From: JBIKWN01 sp044376365
GTDB lineage: Bacteria > Bdellovibrionota_C > UBA2361 > JBIKWN01
Reading direction: 5' to 3'
NCBI GenBank assembly: GCA_044376365.1
Contig: JBILLA010000024.1
Coordinates: 1 to 19,914, forward strand
DNA: 19,914 nucleotides
Position 1 is the stretch's first letter. Each line of letters opens with the position of its first letter. The translations under genes and the position numbers were made by a program. Below are positions 5,061 to 14,300 of this stretch, in pieces. Below the pieces are notes generated by a model. It did no database searches, was not told where the DNA came from, and worked only from the letters and a program-made list of their open reading frames with translations.

Positions 5061-6725
5061 TTAGTGAGCTCCTTTAGCTTTACCAGGTAGTTCATCTCCA
5101 TACCCATACGACCACTCATCTGGTGCAAGGACAGGTGTCTCAGGGAAGTTCTCAGTTGGAGGAGGCGTTGCAGTCTTCCACTCAAGACCAAGAGAGTTCC
5201 AAGGATTATCTGATGATTTCGGTGCACGTGATGAAACCATTGCATAGAAAAGATTCAACAATGCAAGGCCATACCCGGCAGCATTCAAGAATGCAAAGAC
5301 AGTTGAAATGCTGTGCCAGATTTCAAACTGTGCTGGGTAGTCATAGTAACGTCGCGGCATACCCTGCATTCCTGCAACAAACTGAGGAAGGAAGGTGCCG
5401 TTAAATCCAATAAAGACCATCCAGAATGCGATCTTTGAAACTGTTTGGTTATACATTTTGCCAAACATTTTTGGGAACCAGAAATGAAGCGCTGCAATTA
5501 ATCCAATCACAGCACCACCTTGAATGGTGTAGTGGAAGTGCGCAACAACAAAGTAGGTATCATGATAGAACACATCAACTGCAAGCGTTGCAAGGTAGAT
5601 GCCCGTTGTTCCAGCAACCATGAAAAGAAAGACGAATGCCATTGCATAGAGCATTGGTGTTTCAAATTTGATGGATCCGCGGTACATGGTGCTTACCCAG
5701 TTAAAAACTTTCACGGCAGTTGGTATTGCAACGGCAAAGGTAATAATTGAGAAAAGCTTCCCGGAGGTATCTGAAATACCAGCAACAAGCATGTGGTGCG
5801 CCCAAACGATAAAGCTTACTGCTGCAATGCCAAGTGAAGCTGCCACAACCGCTTTGTATCCAAAGATTGGTTTGCGAGAGAACACAGGAATAATTTCACC
5901 AACAACACCAAATGCAGGGAGTACCATGATGTATACAACTGGATGCGAGTAAAACCAGAACATATGCTCATAGAACACAGGATCTCCACCCTTTGCTGGA
6001 TCAAAGATACCAATACCAGCAACGCGCTCAATAATGAGGAGCACAAGTGTCATACCAACAACTGGTGTTGCAAGTGTTTGAATAATTGAAGTTGAGTACA
6101 CAGCCCAGACAAATACTGGTAGCTTGCCCCAAGTCATACCAGGGCAACGAAGGCGGTGCACCGTTACAATAAAGTTAAGTCCCGTAAGGATTGATGAAAA
6201 TCCAAGGACAAACGCTGCAAAAGTCATCATGATTACGGCGGAACTCGTCTGCAGAGAGTACGGTGCATAGAACGTCCAGCCTGTATCAATTGGACTAAAG
6301 AGCGAAGCGAGAGCGATGAGAGCCCCGATCATATAGATGTAAAAGCTCAATAGGTTCAAACGTGGGAACGCAACATCCTTTGCACCAATCATAATTGGCA
6401 GTAGCCAGTTACCCATCACAGCAGGAATGCCTGGTACGATAAACAGGAAGATCATAATAACGCCGTGAAGCGTAAAGAGGATATTGTAGAGATTTTTTGC
6501 CTTTACAAGATCACCACCCGTCAACAAATGGAGGAAGGTTGGTCCACTGTGGAAAAGCTCTGTTCGAATTGCTAAAGCAGCTAGACCACCCATGAAAAAG
6601 AAGATCGTAATCGCGTAAAGGTACATCAGACCAATTCGCTTGTGATCAACTGTGGTGAGCCAAGACCAGAGGCCTTTCTCACAATTAATGTAATTAGTTC
6701 CCGCAGCGTGCGCTGTTGTACTCAT
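5061..6725 (-). CDS. coxA: Cytochrome c oxidase subunit I, A2-type heme-copper oxidase
   Basis: This 554-aa catalytic subunit reduces O2 to water and pumps protons across the inner membrane. The metal ligands are visible: His87 and His398 for the low-spin heme, His396 for the high-spin heme, and His261, His310 and His311 for CuB, with the cross-linked Tyr265. Helix VI reads YSHPVVY (259-265) instead of GHPEVY. The Glu of the D-channel is therefore missing and replaced by the Tyr-Ser pair, which defines the A2 subfamily (as in Rhodothermus caa3). The D-channel entry Asp117 (KDVAFPRLN) and the K-channel Lys339 (IPTAVKVF) are present. It follows subunit II by 11 bp, with AGAGGA as ribosome binding site. 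Confidence 0.97.
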   Translation of the reverse strand: MSTTAHAAGTNYINCEKGLWSWLTTVDHKRIGLMYLYAITIFFFMGGLAALAIRTELFHSGPTFLHLLTGGDLVKAKNLYNILFTLHGVIMIFLFIVPGIPAVMGNWLLPIMIGAKDVAFPRLNLLSFYIYMIGALIALASLFSPIDTGWTFYAPYSLQTSSAVIMMTFAAFVLGFSSILTGLNFIVTVHRLRCPGMTWGKLPVFVWAVYSTSIIQTLATPVVGMTLVLLIIERVAGIGIFDPAKGGDPVFYEHMFWFYSHPVVYIMVLPAFGVVGEIIPVFSRKPIFGYKAVVAASLGIAAVSFIVWAHHMLVAGISDTSGKLFSIITFAVAIPTAVKVFNWVSTMYRGSIKFETPMLYAMAFVFLFMVAGTTGIYLATLAVDVFYHDTYFVVAHFHYTIQGGAVIGLIAALHFWFPKMFGKMYNQTVSKIAFWMVFIGFNGTFLPQFVAGMQGMPRRYYDYPAQFEIWHSISTVFAFLNAAGYGLALLNLFYAMVSSRAPKSSDNPWNSLGLEWKTATPPPTENFPETPVLAPDEWSYGYGDELPGKAKGAH

Positions 6726-6736
6726 ACAAATATCCT

Positions 6737-8044
6737 CTATTTTAAAGTCTTCATGAATTCAATGACGTCAGCCAGCTCTGCATCAGAGAGTTGCCCCTGA
6801 TACGATGGCATGAGTCCTGCTTGATATCCTTCAACAATTTTTGCATTTGGATTAAGAATAGACTCTTTGATGTAACTATCATCTGCAGTAACAGCACTGC
6901 CATCTGCCATTTTGTGATTCGCAACACCATAGAGGCCCTTCCATGTTGGTCCAACAATTTTTGAACCATCAAGGCTATGGCATCCAATACATGCTTTCTC
7001 TTGGTAGATCTTTTTACCACGGCTTGCAGGTGTCGCTGCTGCTGCACTATCACCATTGAGAAGTTTTGCAAACTGGAACTGAGATGTTGCAGGCGCTGCT
7101 GCTGCCTGTGAACCATCAAGAGTTCTCATCCAAGCAATAATCGCTGCAATCTGGGTATCATCAAGGATCCCCTTGAATGCTGGCATCTGATTAGCAGAGT
7201 ACCCATCAACGATATGTGCATTCGGATAGAGGATAGACTCATGGAGATAGTCATCATCAGCTTTATACGGCTTGCCGTTGTCATAGGTCGCGTCGCGACC
7301 ATAGATTTTCTGGAACGATGGTCCAACGCGCTTTGAGCCATCAATTGAGTGGCACGCGTTACAACCCTGCTGGTTATAGAGCTGGGCACCAATCTCTGCT
7401 GGACTAAACTTTAATGTATCAGATTGATCATTGAGCCAACGATCGTATTCTTCTGCAGAGACAACGCGAAGGCTTGCGCGCATATCTGAGTGGCTGGTAC
7501 CGCAATACTCAGTACAAAAGATCGGATACTCTCCGGTCTTAATAGGATTGAAAGTTACATAGGTATAACGATGTGGAATAGCATCGCTCTTCACGCGCAT
7601 GGATGGCACGAAAAAGCTATGGAGTACATCTTGCGACGTTAAAACAAACTTCACAGGGCGTCCAACTGGGATCACCGCTTCGCTGACTATCTGCTTACCG
7701 TTGTCGTACTGAAACGTCCAGTTCCACTTTTTACCAGTGACATTAATAATGACAGGATTCTCTCCGACGGTACGAAGCTCTTTAAAAATAAGAATGCCGT
7801 ACGTTCCGATAAAAATACAAACAAGTGTTGGGATAATCGTCCAGACGAGCTCAAGGAAATGGCTGCCCTCAATACGTGGGGTTGCATGATCTTTGCCATG
7901 CTTTGCTCGATACTTAAATGCAAAATAGAGCATGGTGCCAACGATGGCCACTGTGAAAAAGACAGAGAGGTCCGTAATGATGTTGTGGAGCCAGTCTATA
8001 TCAGCAGCAACACTAGAGGCTTGTTCTGGTAAATAACGAAACAT
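6737..8044 (-). CDS. coxB: Cytochrome c oxidase subunit II with two fused cytochrome c domains
   Basis: This 435-aa subunit accepts electrons into the CuA centre. Two N-terminal membrane helices (about 24-44 and 64-88) are followed by a periplasmic cupredoxin domain with CuA ligands His142, Cys177, Glu179, Cys181, His185 and Met188. Two class I cytochrome c domains follow, with CNACH (228-232) plus Met287 and CIGCH (352-356) plus Met412. They are joined by an Ala-rich linker (about 310-342). The two domains resemble each other over their whole length (CHSxDGSKxVGP, then ESILxPNAxIVxGY and MP), so they probably arose by tandem duplication. Ordinary caa3 subunit II has one such domain. It is second in the oxidase operon, after sco. 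Confidence 0.95.
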   Translation of the reverse strand: MFRYLPEQASSVAADIDWLHNIITDLSVFFTVAIVGTMLYFAFKYRAKHGKDHATPRIEGSHFLELVWTIIPTLVCIFIGTYGILIFKELRTVGENPVIINVTGKKWNWTFQYDNGKQIVSEAVIPVGRPVKFVLTSQDVLHSFFVPSMRVKSDAIPHRYTYVTFNPIKTGEYPIFCTEYCGTSHSDMRASLRVVSAEEYDRWLNDQSDTLKFSPAEIGAQLYNQQGCNACHSIDGSKRVGPSFQKIYGRDATYDNGKPYKADDDYLHESILYPNAHIVDGYSANQMPAFKGILDDTQIAAIIAWMRTLDGSQAAAAPATSQFQFAKLLNGDSAAAATPASRGKKIYQEKACIGCHSLDGSKIVGPTWKGLYGVANHKMADGSAVTADDSYIKESILNPNAKIVEGYQAGLMPSYQGQLSDAELADVIEFMKTLK

Positions 8045-8092
8045 GTCTTCTTAGTAATCCTTAGAGTTTATTTAGCTACAATTATAAATCGA

Positions 8093-8935
8093 TTATTTTT
8101 TCCTGGCGACCCTTCTTGAGAGCTTAACGGCTACGAGAAAGAAAAGGATGACAGCAAAAAGGGTTCCGAAGCGTAATATATTAAACGCTGTAAGTGTATA
8201 CTTGCCCCTGACTGGGTCAAAGTCGTAGCAATACAACAAAATATGATCTACAGCCCCACCAATTCCTCCATTGGAAGCTTCAACCATCGCGAGTCGAACA
8301 TCCCAAGGCGAGAAATCAATGCCGGTGAAATATTGAGAGATCTTACCTTCTGGCGTCAAGACGAAGAAACCAGAAGCATGCAGATATTCTCCTTCGGCAA
8401 ACTTATACTTAAACCCTGCCTGCGCGAGGAGCGCCTGAATCTGCTCCTGTTTTCCAGTAAGAAACGTCCAAGTTTTTGCAGTCACATCAGATCGGTGCAC
8501 ATCGTGAAGAATCGTTTCCTGTTTCTTGAGCGCAAGCGCTGCATCTTCAGTAGGGTCAAAACTAAGCGTAACAACGTTGTATTCTGAGCCCTGCTTAAGA
8601 TCGAGCTCTTTAATAAGCTGAAGAAATCCGTTGATAAGCAGCCCACAGAGCCTTGGACAGCCAAAGTACATCGGTACAAAGAGAGTCGGCTGCCCTGGCT
8701 TTAAGAGTGACCCGAGCGTTACAACCTTACCATTCTGATCAGTAAACGGGAGGCTTGTGTCGAGCTTAGTGCCGAGGGTGACATCGAATCCGATCTCTTT
8801 ATTTTTGATAAGCTCTGCCGGGTCGACCTCAGCAGAGGCGTTTGCCAAGTAGAGCACAGGTAGTAGACAGCATGCGAATAGAGCTAACAGCTTGAATCTA
8901 TTAGGCTTTATGGATTTAAAGAGAGGGTTATCCAC
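8093..8935 (-). CDS. sco: SCO1/SenC-family copper chaperone
   Basis: This 280-aa thioredoxin-fold protein delivers copper to the CuA site of subunit II, which the next gene encodes. It has an N-terminal hydrophobic segment ending in ANASA (about 16-35; signal peptide or anchor), the copper motif CPRLC (Cys93, Cys97) and the third ligand His186 (YLHASG). The SFDPTED segment is also typical. A C-terminal hydrophobic helix (about 254-275) followed by a basic tail means the protein is tethered to the inner membrane, less usual than a single N-terminal anchor. The start is GTG; no internal ATG precedes the signal segment. It is the first gene of the leftward operon, and the 48-bp gap to coxB holds TAAGGA as the coxB ribosome binding site. 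Confidence 0.93.
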   Translation of the reverse strand: MDNPLFKSIKPNRFKLLALFACCLLPVLYLANASAEVDPAELIKNKEIGFDVTLGTKLDTSLPFTDQNGKVVTLGSLLKPGQPTLFVPMYFGCPRLCGLLINGFLQLIKELDLKQGSEYNVVTLSFDPTEDAALALKKQETILHDVHRSDVTAKTWTFLTGKQEQIQALLAQAGFKYKFAEGEYLHASGFFVLTPEGKISQYFTGIDFSPWDVRLAMVEASNGGIGGAVDHILLYCYDFDPVRGKYTLTAFNILRFGTLFAVILFFLVAVKLSRRVARKK

Positions 8936-9012
8936 AGTTCAAAATACGTCAGTGCATTAAGGGCATCATAGGGTATCACAGGCAAAAAGGATTACCAACA
9001 ATGGGGGCTCTC

Positions 9013-9022
9013 AGCAATTGCT
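9013..9022. promoter_or_regulatory. Perfect palindrome in the divergent sco/dtxR-like intergenic region
   Basis: AGCAATTGCT is its own reverse complement and lies about midway in the 140-bp region between the divergent starts at 8935 and 9076. It does not resemble the known DtxR or MntR boxes that I remember. It is a candidate operator only; a 10-bp palindrome can arise by chance. Confidence 0.2.
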
Positions 9023-9037
9023 TGATATATGAATTAT

Positions 9038-9067
9038 TTGCTTTGAGCACCTACTCTTTGTTATAAA
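9038..9067 (+). promoter_or_regulatory. Possible promoter of the dtxR-like-yqeY-uvrA operon
   Basis: TTGCTT (9038-9043) and TATAAA (9062-9067) are separated by 18 bp. The -10 is only 8 bp before the ATG at 9076 and no Shine-Dalgarno is visible, so the transcript would be leaderless or nearly so. Confidence 0.35.
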
Positions 9068-9075
9068 CACAAACT

Positions 9076-9483
9076 ATGGAAGACGTCTGGAAGCAATTTG
9101 AAGAGAACGACATAACGCACAGTGCAGCACATCACTTGCTCGCCATAATGGACCTTCGTGCTAAGCGTGGCTACGCGCGCGTGACTGATGTTGCCAAAGA
9201 GCTCAATATTACAACTGGCAGTGCATCAACAAACCTAAAGAGTCTGAAGCAAAAAGGACTCATCGTTGAAGATGACAACAAGTTTCTGGTGCTTTCTCCA
9301 GAAGGCGAGCGTCTTGCTAAGGCAATTGTCGTGAGAAATGAGCTGGTCAAAGAATTTTTTGAGAAAGTGCTTCGTGTCACTCCTGAGCAAGCTGAGATCG
9401 ACGCATGTAAGATTGAACACCTCGTCAGTGCCGAAACAACTGCGAAGCTAGAAAAATTTTTACAGGATTTTAAGAGAGCATAA
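9076..9483 (+). CDS. DtxR/MntR-family metal-dependent transcriptional regulator
   Basis: This 135-aa DNA-binding protein has a winged helix-turn-helix at about 32-76 (GYARVTDVAKELNI, then ITTGSASTNLKSLKQKGLI) followed by the dimerisation/metal helix region. There is no SH3-like C-terminal domain, so the size is that of MntR. The metal-site motif is CKIEH (Cys111, Glu114, His115), which matches the Cys-x-x-Glu-His ligands of DtxR/IdeR rather than the Glu-x-x-Glu-His of MntR. The His that both use in the middle helix appears to be Asn (VVRNEL). Iron or manganese response is therefore open. It diverges from the oxidase operon and leads a rightward operon, 2 bp before yqeY. Confidence 0.85.
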   Translation: MEDVWKQFEENDITHSAAHHLLAIMDLRAKRGYARVTDVAKELNITTGSASTNLKSLKQKGLIVEDDNKFLVLSPEGERLAKAIVVRNELVKEFFEKVLRVTPEQAEIDACKIEHLVSAETTAKLEKFLQDFKRA

Positions 9484-9485
9484 CT

Positions 9486-9917
9486 ATGAAAGAGCGATTG
9501 AAATCAGAGATGAAGGAAGCGATGAAGGCAAAAGACGCCATCAAGCTTGCAACGATTCGAGGTATCCTTAGTGAAATCCAATATGATGAAATGCAAAAAG
9601 GTATCAGCGATGCAAGCGAGGCTGATGTGCTTGCTATCGCGCAACGTGAACTCAAAAAACGAAAAGAAGAAGTTGAGTTTGCACAGAAAGGCAATCGTCC
9701 AGAGCTTCTTGAGAAACTTGCACTTGAAATTGCTGTTATCGAAACATTTCTTCCTCAGCAACTCAGTCATGAGGAACTCAAAGCATTCTTTACTGCGCTG
9801 AAAGCTTCAGACGCTACAATCAATCAAGGTGGTGCAATGAAAGCACTCAAAGAAGCGCACAGCGGTCAGTACGATGGAAAACTTGCTGCAACAGCAGCGA
9901 AAGAGGTTTTTGGGTGA
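9486..9917 (+). CDS. yqeY: YqeY family protein (GatB/YqeY domain)
   Basis: This 143-aa soluble, highly charged, mostly helical protein spans the typical length of the family. Family features are the N-terminal KERLKSEMKEAMKAKD with LATIRGILSEIQ (about 2-33), the middle LEIAVIETFLPQQLSHEEL, and a C-terminal helical domain related to the tail of GatB. GatB tails bind tRNA, but YqeY itself has no firmly established reaction. AAGAGAG lies about 8 nt before the ATG. The gene starts 2 bp after the regulator stop, and its TGA overlaps the GTG of the next gene, so it is co-transcribed. Confidence 0.92.
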   Translation: MKERLKSEMKEAMKAKDAIKLATIRGILSEIQYDEMQKGISDASEADVLAIAQRELKKRKEEVEFAQKGNRPELLEKLALEIAVIETFLPQQLSHEELKAFFTALKASDATINQGGAMKALKEAHSGQYDGKLAATAAKEVFG

Positions 9918-11302
9918 TTACCCTCACCTTTCAAAATGAGTTCCCTGTTCCAGTTGAAGAACTCTTTGCGTGGCACGAAAGGCCTGGCGCTTTTCTTCGC
10001 TTAAATCCGCCCTTTGAACCAGTGAAACTTGTTTCTCATACTGGTGGCATTCAAGATGGTGCTGTCGTTTCGATTCGTGTTCCACTGCTTGGCCCTCTTA
10101 GTATACCGTGGACACTCACGCACAAAGGATACAGCCACAATCAATGCTTCGAAGATCATCAGCTTCGTGGCCCCTTCAAAAGCTGGCAGCATCGCCATCG
10201 TTTTGAAAAAATCAGCGACTCGCAATCTCGGCTTATCGATGAAATTTCATTTTCACTACCACTTGCAACGATAAGTGAACCGCTTGTTGGATGGATCTTC
10301 AAACAAAAACTAACGAAACTCTTTGCGTATCGTCATCGCATCACTGCACACGATCTAGCAATCGCAGCTCGGTATCGAAATGCTTTTCCCACACCACAGA
10401 AATTTTTGCTCTCTGGCGCTACTGGATTTCTTGGTGCAAGCCTTGTTGCATTCCTGCTTACTGCTGGACATGATGTTTCAGTGCTGTCACGAGGGCACGA
10501 TACATCGCTTCCTGAAGCCGTTAAGCGTATTCCATGGGATCCCTACAAAAAAATAATTCAAGCTCACGCACTTGAGGGCTTTGACCATGTGATTCATCTG
10601 TCTGGTGAATCAGTCGCGCAACGCTGGACAACGAGTGTCAAAGAGCGAATCCTTGCGTCACGTACAGAGACAACTTCTTTCCTTGCAGCAACGCTTAGCA
10701 CGCTTACAAAAAAGCCGAAAAGTTTTATTGCTGCCTCTGGAAGCGCGTTCTATGGCGTGACGACAAAGCACGCTGTTGATGAAACGGCTGCTCAGGGAAG
10801 CGGTTTCCTTGGTGATGTGGTTAAGCAGTGGGAAGCAGCCTCAACGCCACTTGCAGCACAAGGGGTTCGTGTTTGTCATGCACGATTCGGCATTATTCTT
10901 TCTCCTGATGGTGGTGCTTTGCAAAAAATGCTACCGCCCTTCCTCTTTGGCGTTGGTGGTCCAATTGGCGATGGCTCACGCTCGATGAGCTGCATTGCTA
11001 AGGATGATGTCATCTATGGGCTCTATCACCTTGCGGCAACGCCTGAAGTCAGTGGTGCTGTAAATTTTTGTTTGCCAAACCCAACAACAAATAAATTCTT
11101 CAGCGAAACTTTGGCTGCTGTGCTTGGTAGACCATGCATCTTTCCTGTGCCGCCTGCAATGCTGCGGCTTCTCTTTGGTGAAATGGCCACCGAGACTATT
11201 CTTTCATCACAGCAGTTGGTACCAAAAAAATTACTCGATTCGCATTTTTCATTCACCTACCCCACCCTCGAAGCTGCTCTCCGTGGTATGCTTGGTCGCT
11301 AA
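9914..11302 (+). CDS. SRPBCC domain fused to TIGR01777-family NAD(P)-binding epimerase-like protein
   Basis: This 462-aa two-domain protein has residues 1-150 as an SRPBCC/START-like hydrophobic-ligand domain (MITLTFQNEFPVPVEELFAW and so on). Residues about 162-400 form an extended short-chain dehydrogenase/epimerase domain with the nucleotide motif GATGFLG (168-174). The C-terminus (about 400-462, LPNPTTNKFFSETLAAVLGRP, VPPAMLRLLFGEMA) matches the DUF1731 tail of the YfcH/TIGR01777 family. The fusion is known in several phyla; the substrate is unknown. The GTG start overlaps the yqeY stop (GTGA) and has AGAGG 7 nt upstream, which decides the start. The stop is followed at once by the uvrA ATG. 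Confidence 0.9.
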   Translation: MITLTFQNEFPVPVEELFAWHERPGAFLRLNPPFEPVKLVSHTGGIQDGAVVSIRVPLLGPLSIPWTLTHKGYSHNQCFEDHQLRGPFKSWQHRHRFEKISDSQSRLIDEISFSLPLATISEPLVGWIFKQKLTKLFAYRHRITAHDLAIAARYRNAFPTPQKFLLSGATGFLGASLVAFLLTAGHDVSVLSRGHDTSLPEAVKRIPWDPYKKIIQAHALEGFDHVIHLSGESVAQRWTTSVKERILASRTETTSFLAATLSTLTKKPKSFIAASGSAFYGVTTKHAVDETAAQGSGFLGDVVKQWEAASTPLAAQGVRVCHARFGIILSPDGGALQKMLPPFLFGVGGPIGDGSRSMSCIAKDDVIYGLYHLAATPEVSGAVNFCLPNPTTNKFFSETLAAVLGRPCIFPVPPAMLRLLFGEMATETILSSQQLVPKKLLDSHFSFTYPTLEAALRGMLGR

Positions 11303-14300
11303 ATGGGCAACAACAACCACAACGCACTCAAAATTTTAGGCGCCAAGGAGAATAACTTAAAAGATATCTCCTTAGAGATTCCACATGATCAGCTCACCGT
11401 GATCACTGGCCTATCAGGATCAGGTAAGTCTTCACTCGCGTTCGATACTGTCTATGCAGAGGGACAGCGTCGCTACATTGAAACGTTCTCACCCTACACT
11501 CGCCAGTTCTTTGATAAAGTAAAAAAACCGCTCGTTGAAAAGTTAGAGCATGTTCGACCTGCAATTGCTATCCAGCAACGAAGTCGTATCACCAGTGCGC
11601 GTTCAACCGTAGGATCACTCACAAATATCAACGATTACCTTAAAGTCATCTGGAGCGCTCTTGCAGTGCCACACTGCCCAACCTGTCAGATGCCACTTAA
11701 GCGATGGAACAGTACGACCATTGCCGAAGAGATAAAACTACTGCTTGAACAGGGCTCAAGCGCTGTGCTCATTGCAGCTGCTGTCCACTGCAACAAAAAG
11801 TATATTGAATTTGAAATTGATCGATTACAGACGCTGGGCTACGCACGCATCCTTCATCCCGTAACAAATGAAGTCATACAGCTTGCTGCCATCACCAAGA
11901 AAGATCTGAAGCAGGTTAGTTCATTGACAGTGATTCTTGATCGTGTGAAGGCAGCATCAACACCACGCGCACGCCTTGTGACGTCACTCGAGAGCGCATT
12001 CTCTCTGAATCCCACTGAAGTTATTTTGCTCACACAAACCGACAACGATGCACCACTTGTATCGCATACCTATTCAAAACATTTTCGTTGCGATGAGCAT
12101 GGCTTTACGGCTGAGCCACCAAAGACGGCACTGTTTTCTTTTAATCATCCACTCGGAGCATGTGAAGCATGTAAAGGATTTGGCTTTACCCTTTCAATTG
12201 CTCCTAACAAAGTTGTGCCGGATGTTTCAAAGACTCTAGCCACACATGCTATTTCATGTTGGTCAGGGCCTGCTGCTGAATGGGAATTTAAAAGCCTCCT
12301 AACATTTGCAAAACGTGAAGGCATTCCTACCAACGTTCCCTGGAAAGATCTGAGTGCGTCTCAGCGAGGGCTCCTCTTTACCACGAAAGAAAAAGATTTT
12401 TGGGGAGTACTTCCCTGGTTCCAATGGCTTGAGAAAAAAACATACAAGATGCATGTGCGCGTCTTTCTTTCACGCTACCGCGAACAACAGGTCTGCCCGT
12501 CCTGCCAAGGATCACGACTCAAGCAACAATCACTCGCATTTCGTGTGCATGGTAAACATATCGGTGAGATTTGGTCGCTGCCGATTAATGAACTGCTCGT
12601 CTGGACAACAACTGTTCAGCAAGAAGCGCGACGCAACAAACAGCTCTATCAAGCACTGCAAAGCCCTCTTGAAAATCTTCTCAGTCGTCTGCGGTATCTT
12701 GATGATCTTGGTCTGCCTTACCTCACGCTCGACAGACAAGCAAAAACGCTCTCAGGTGGTGAGACACAGCGAGTCAACTTGGCAACAGCGCTTGGAAGCG
12801 AACTAACCTCGACGCAATTTGTTCTTGATGAACCATCGATTGGTCTTCATGCACGCGATGCTGCACGACTCACTGCAGCGATGAAAAATCTGACGGCAAA
12901 AGGTAATTCACTGCTCGTGGTCGAGCATGATCCTGACGTTATTACTGCTGCAGATCATATTATTGAAATTGGTCCACGTGCAGGAGCACTTGGGGGCGAA
13001 GTTGTCTTTGATGGCCCTGCATCTGAGTGGGCTGGTGTGACGATCGCTGGACGTATTGTGGCATCAAAGCAGATAGATCCTACACGCATGCTTCATATCA
13101 AAGGTGCAGCAGCTCGAAACTTAAAATCGCTCGATATTCATATTCCACTTGGCGTGTTGACCTGTCTTACCGGAGTAAGTGGTTCTGGTAAAAGCACCCT
13201 TGCTCATGAAGTTATTCTCAATGCATGGAAGTACCAGTGCGGCACCATTGATGCTCCGCAAGGTTTTCTTCGAAGCGAAGGATTTGAAAAGCTCGACGAC
13301 CTTATCTTTATTGATCAAAGTCCTCTCGCAAAAACGCCCCGAGCAAACATTGCGACTTACACGAAAGTTTGGGATGCCATTCGTGACCTCTTAGCAAGCA
13401 CCGATCAAGCACAGGCACTGGGTTGCAGCAAATCAACTTTTAGCTTTAATGTGAACGCTGGTCGCTGCACAAGCTGCGAAGGTGCAGGCTTTATCCGAGA
13501 AGATATGCAGTTTCTTAGTGATGTCTATGTGCCCTGCGAAACCTGCCTTGGAAAACGTTTCCAACCAACTGTCTTAAGCATCTCGTACGAGGGCAAAAAT
13601 GTTGATGAGTTTCTCTCTATGACAGTTGATGAAGCAGTGGCTTTTTTCACAAAGCATCCACTGCGAAGTGTTCTTGAAACGCTCACAGTCTTGCAAAAAC
13701 TAGGGCTTGGAGCGAGCCGACTTGGTCATCCGCTAAGCGAACTCAGTGGCGGTGAAGCACAGCGACTAAAGCTTGTACCCTACCTCACCGAACATGTAAC
13801 CAAACAATGCTGCTTTATCTTTGATGAGCCAACCACGGGGCTCCATGTTCACGATGTTGAGAATTTCATACGCCTTCTTAATGAGCTGCTACGACGCGGT
13901 AGTACTGTGCTCTGTATAGAGCATAACCTCTCAGTGCTACAAAATGCTGATTGGGTTATTGATCTTGGTCCAGAAGGTGGTCACGCTGGTGGACATCTAC
14001 TCTATCAAGGAGAACTCTCAGGGCTCCTGAAAATCAAACGTAATGAAACTGCTCAGCATCTCTCACAGTACATCACTGCAACAGCCAACGTGGTTCGTGC
14101 TCCAAAAACAAAAGATCATCCTCGACGATCACAACAAAACACTGCAATCGAAGTACTGGGTGCTCGTGAACACAACTTAAAAAATATCTCTGTTTCAATT
14201 CCCGTTGATCGAGTCGTTGCAATCACTGGGGTATCAGGTTCAGGTAAATCAACGCTTGCCAAAGACATTATCTATGCGGAAGGACAACGCCGCTACCTTG

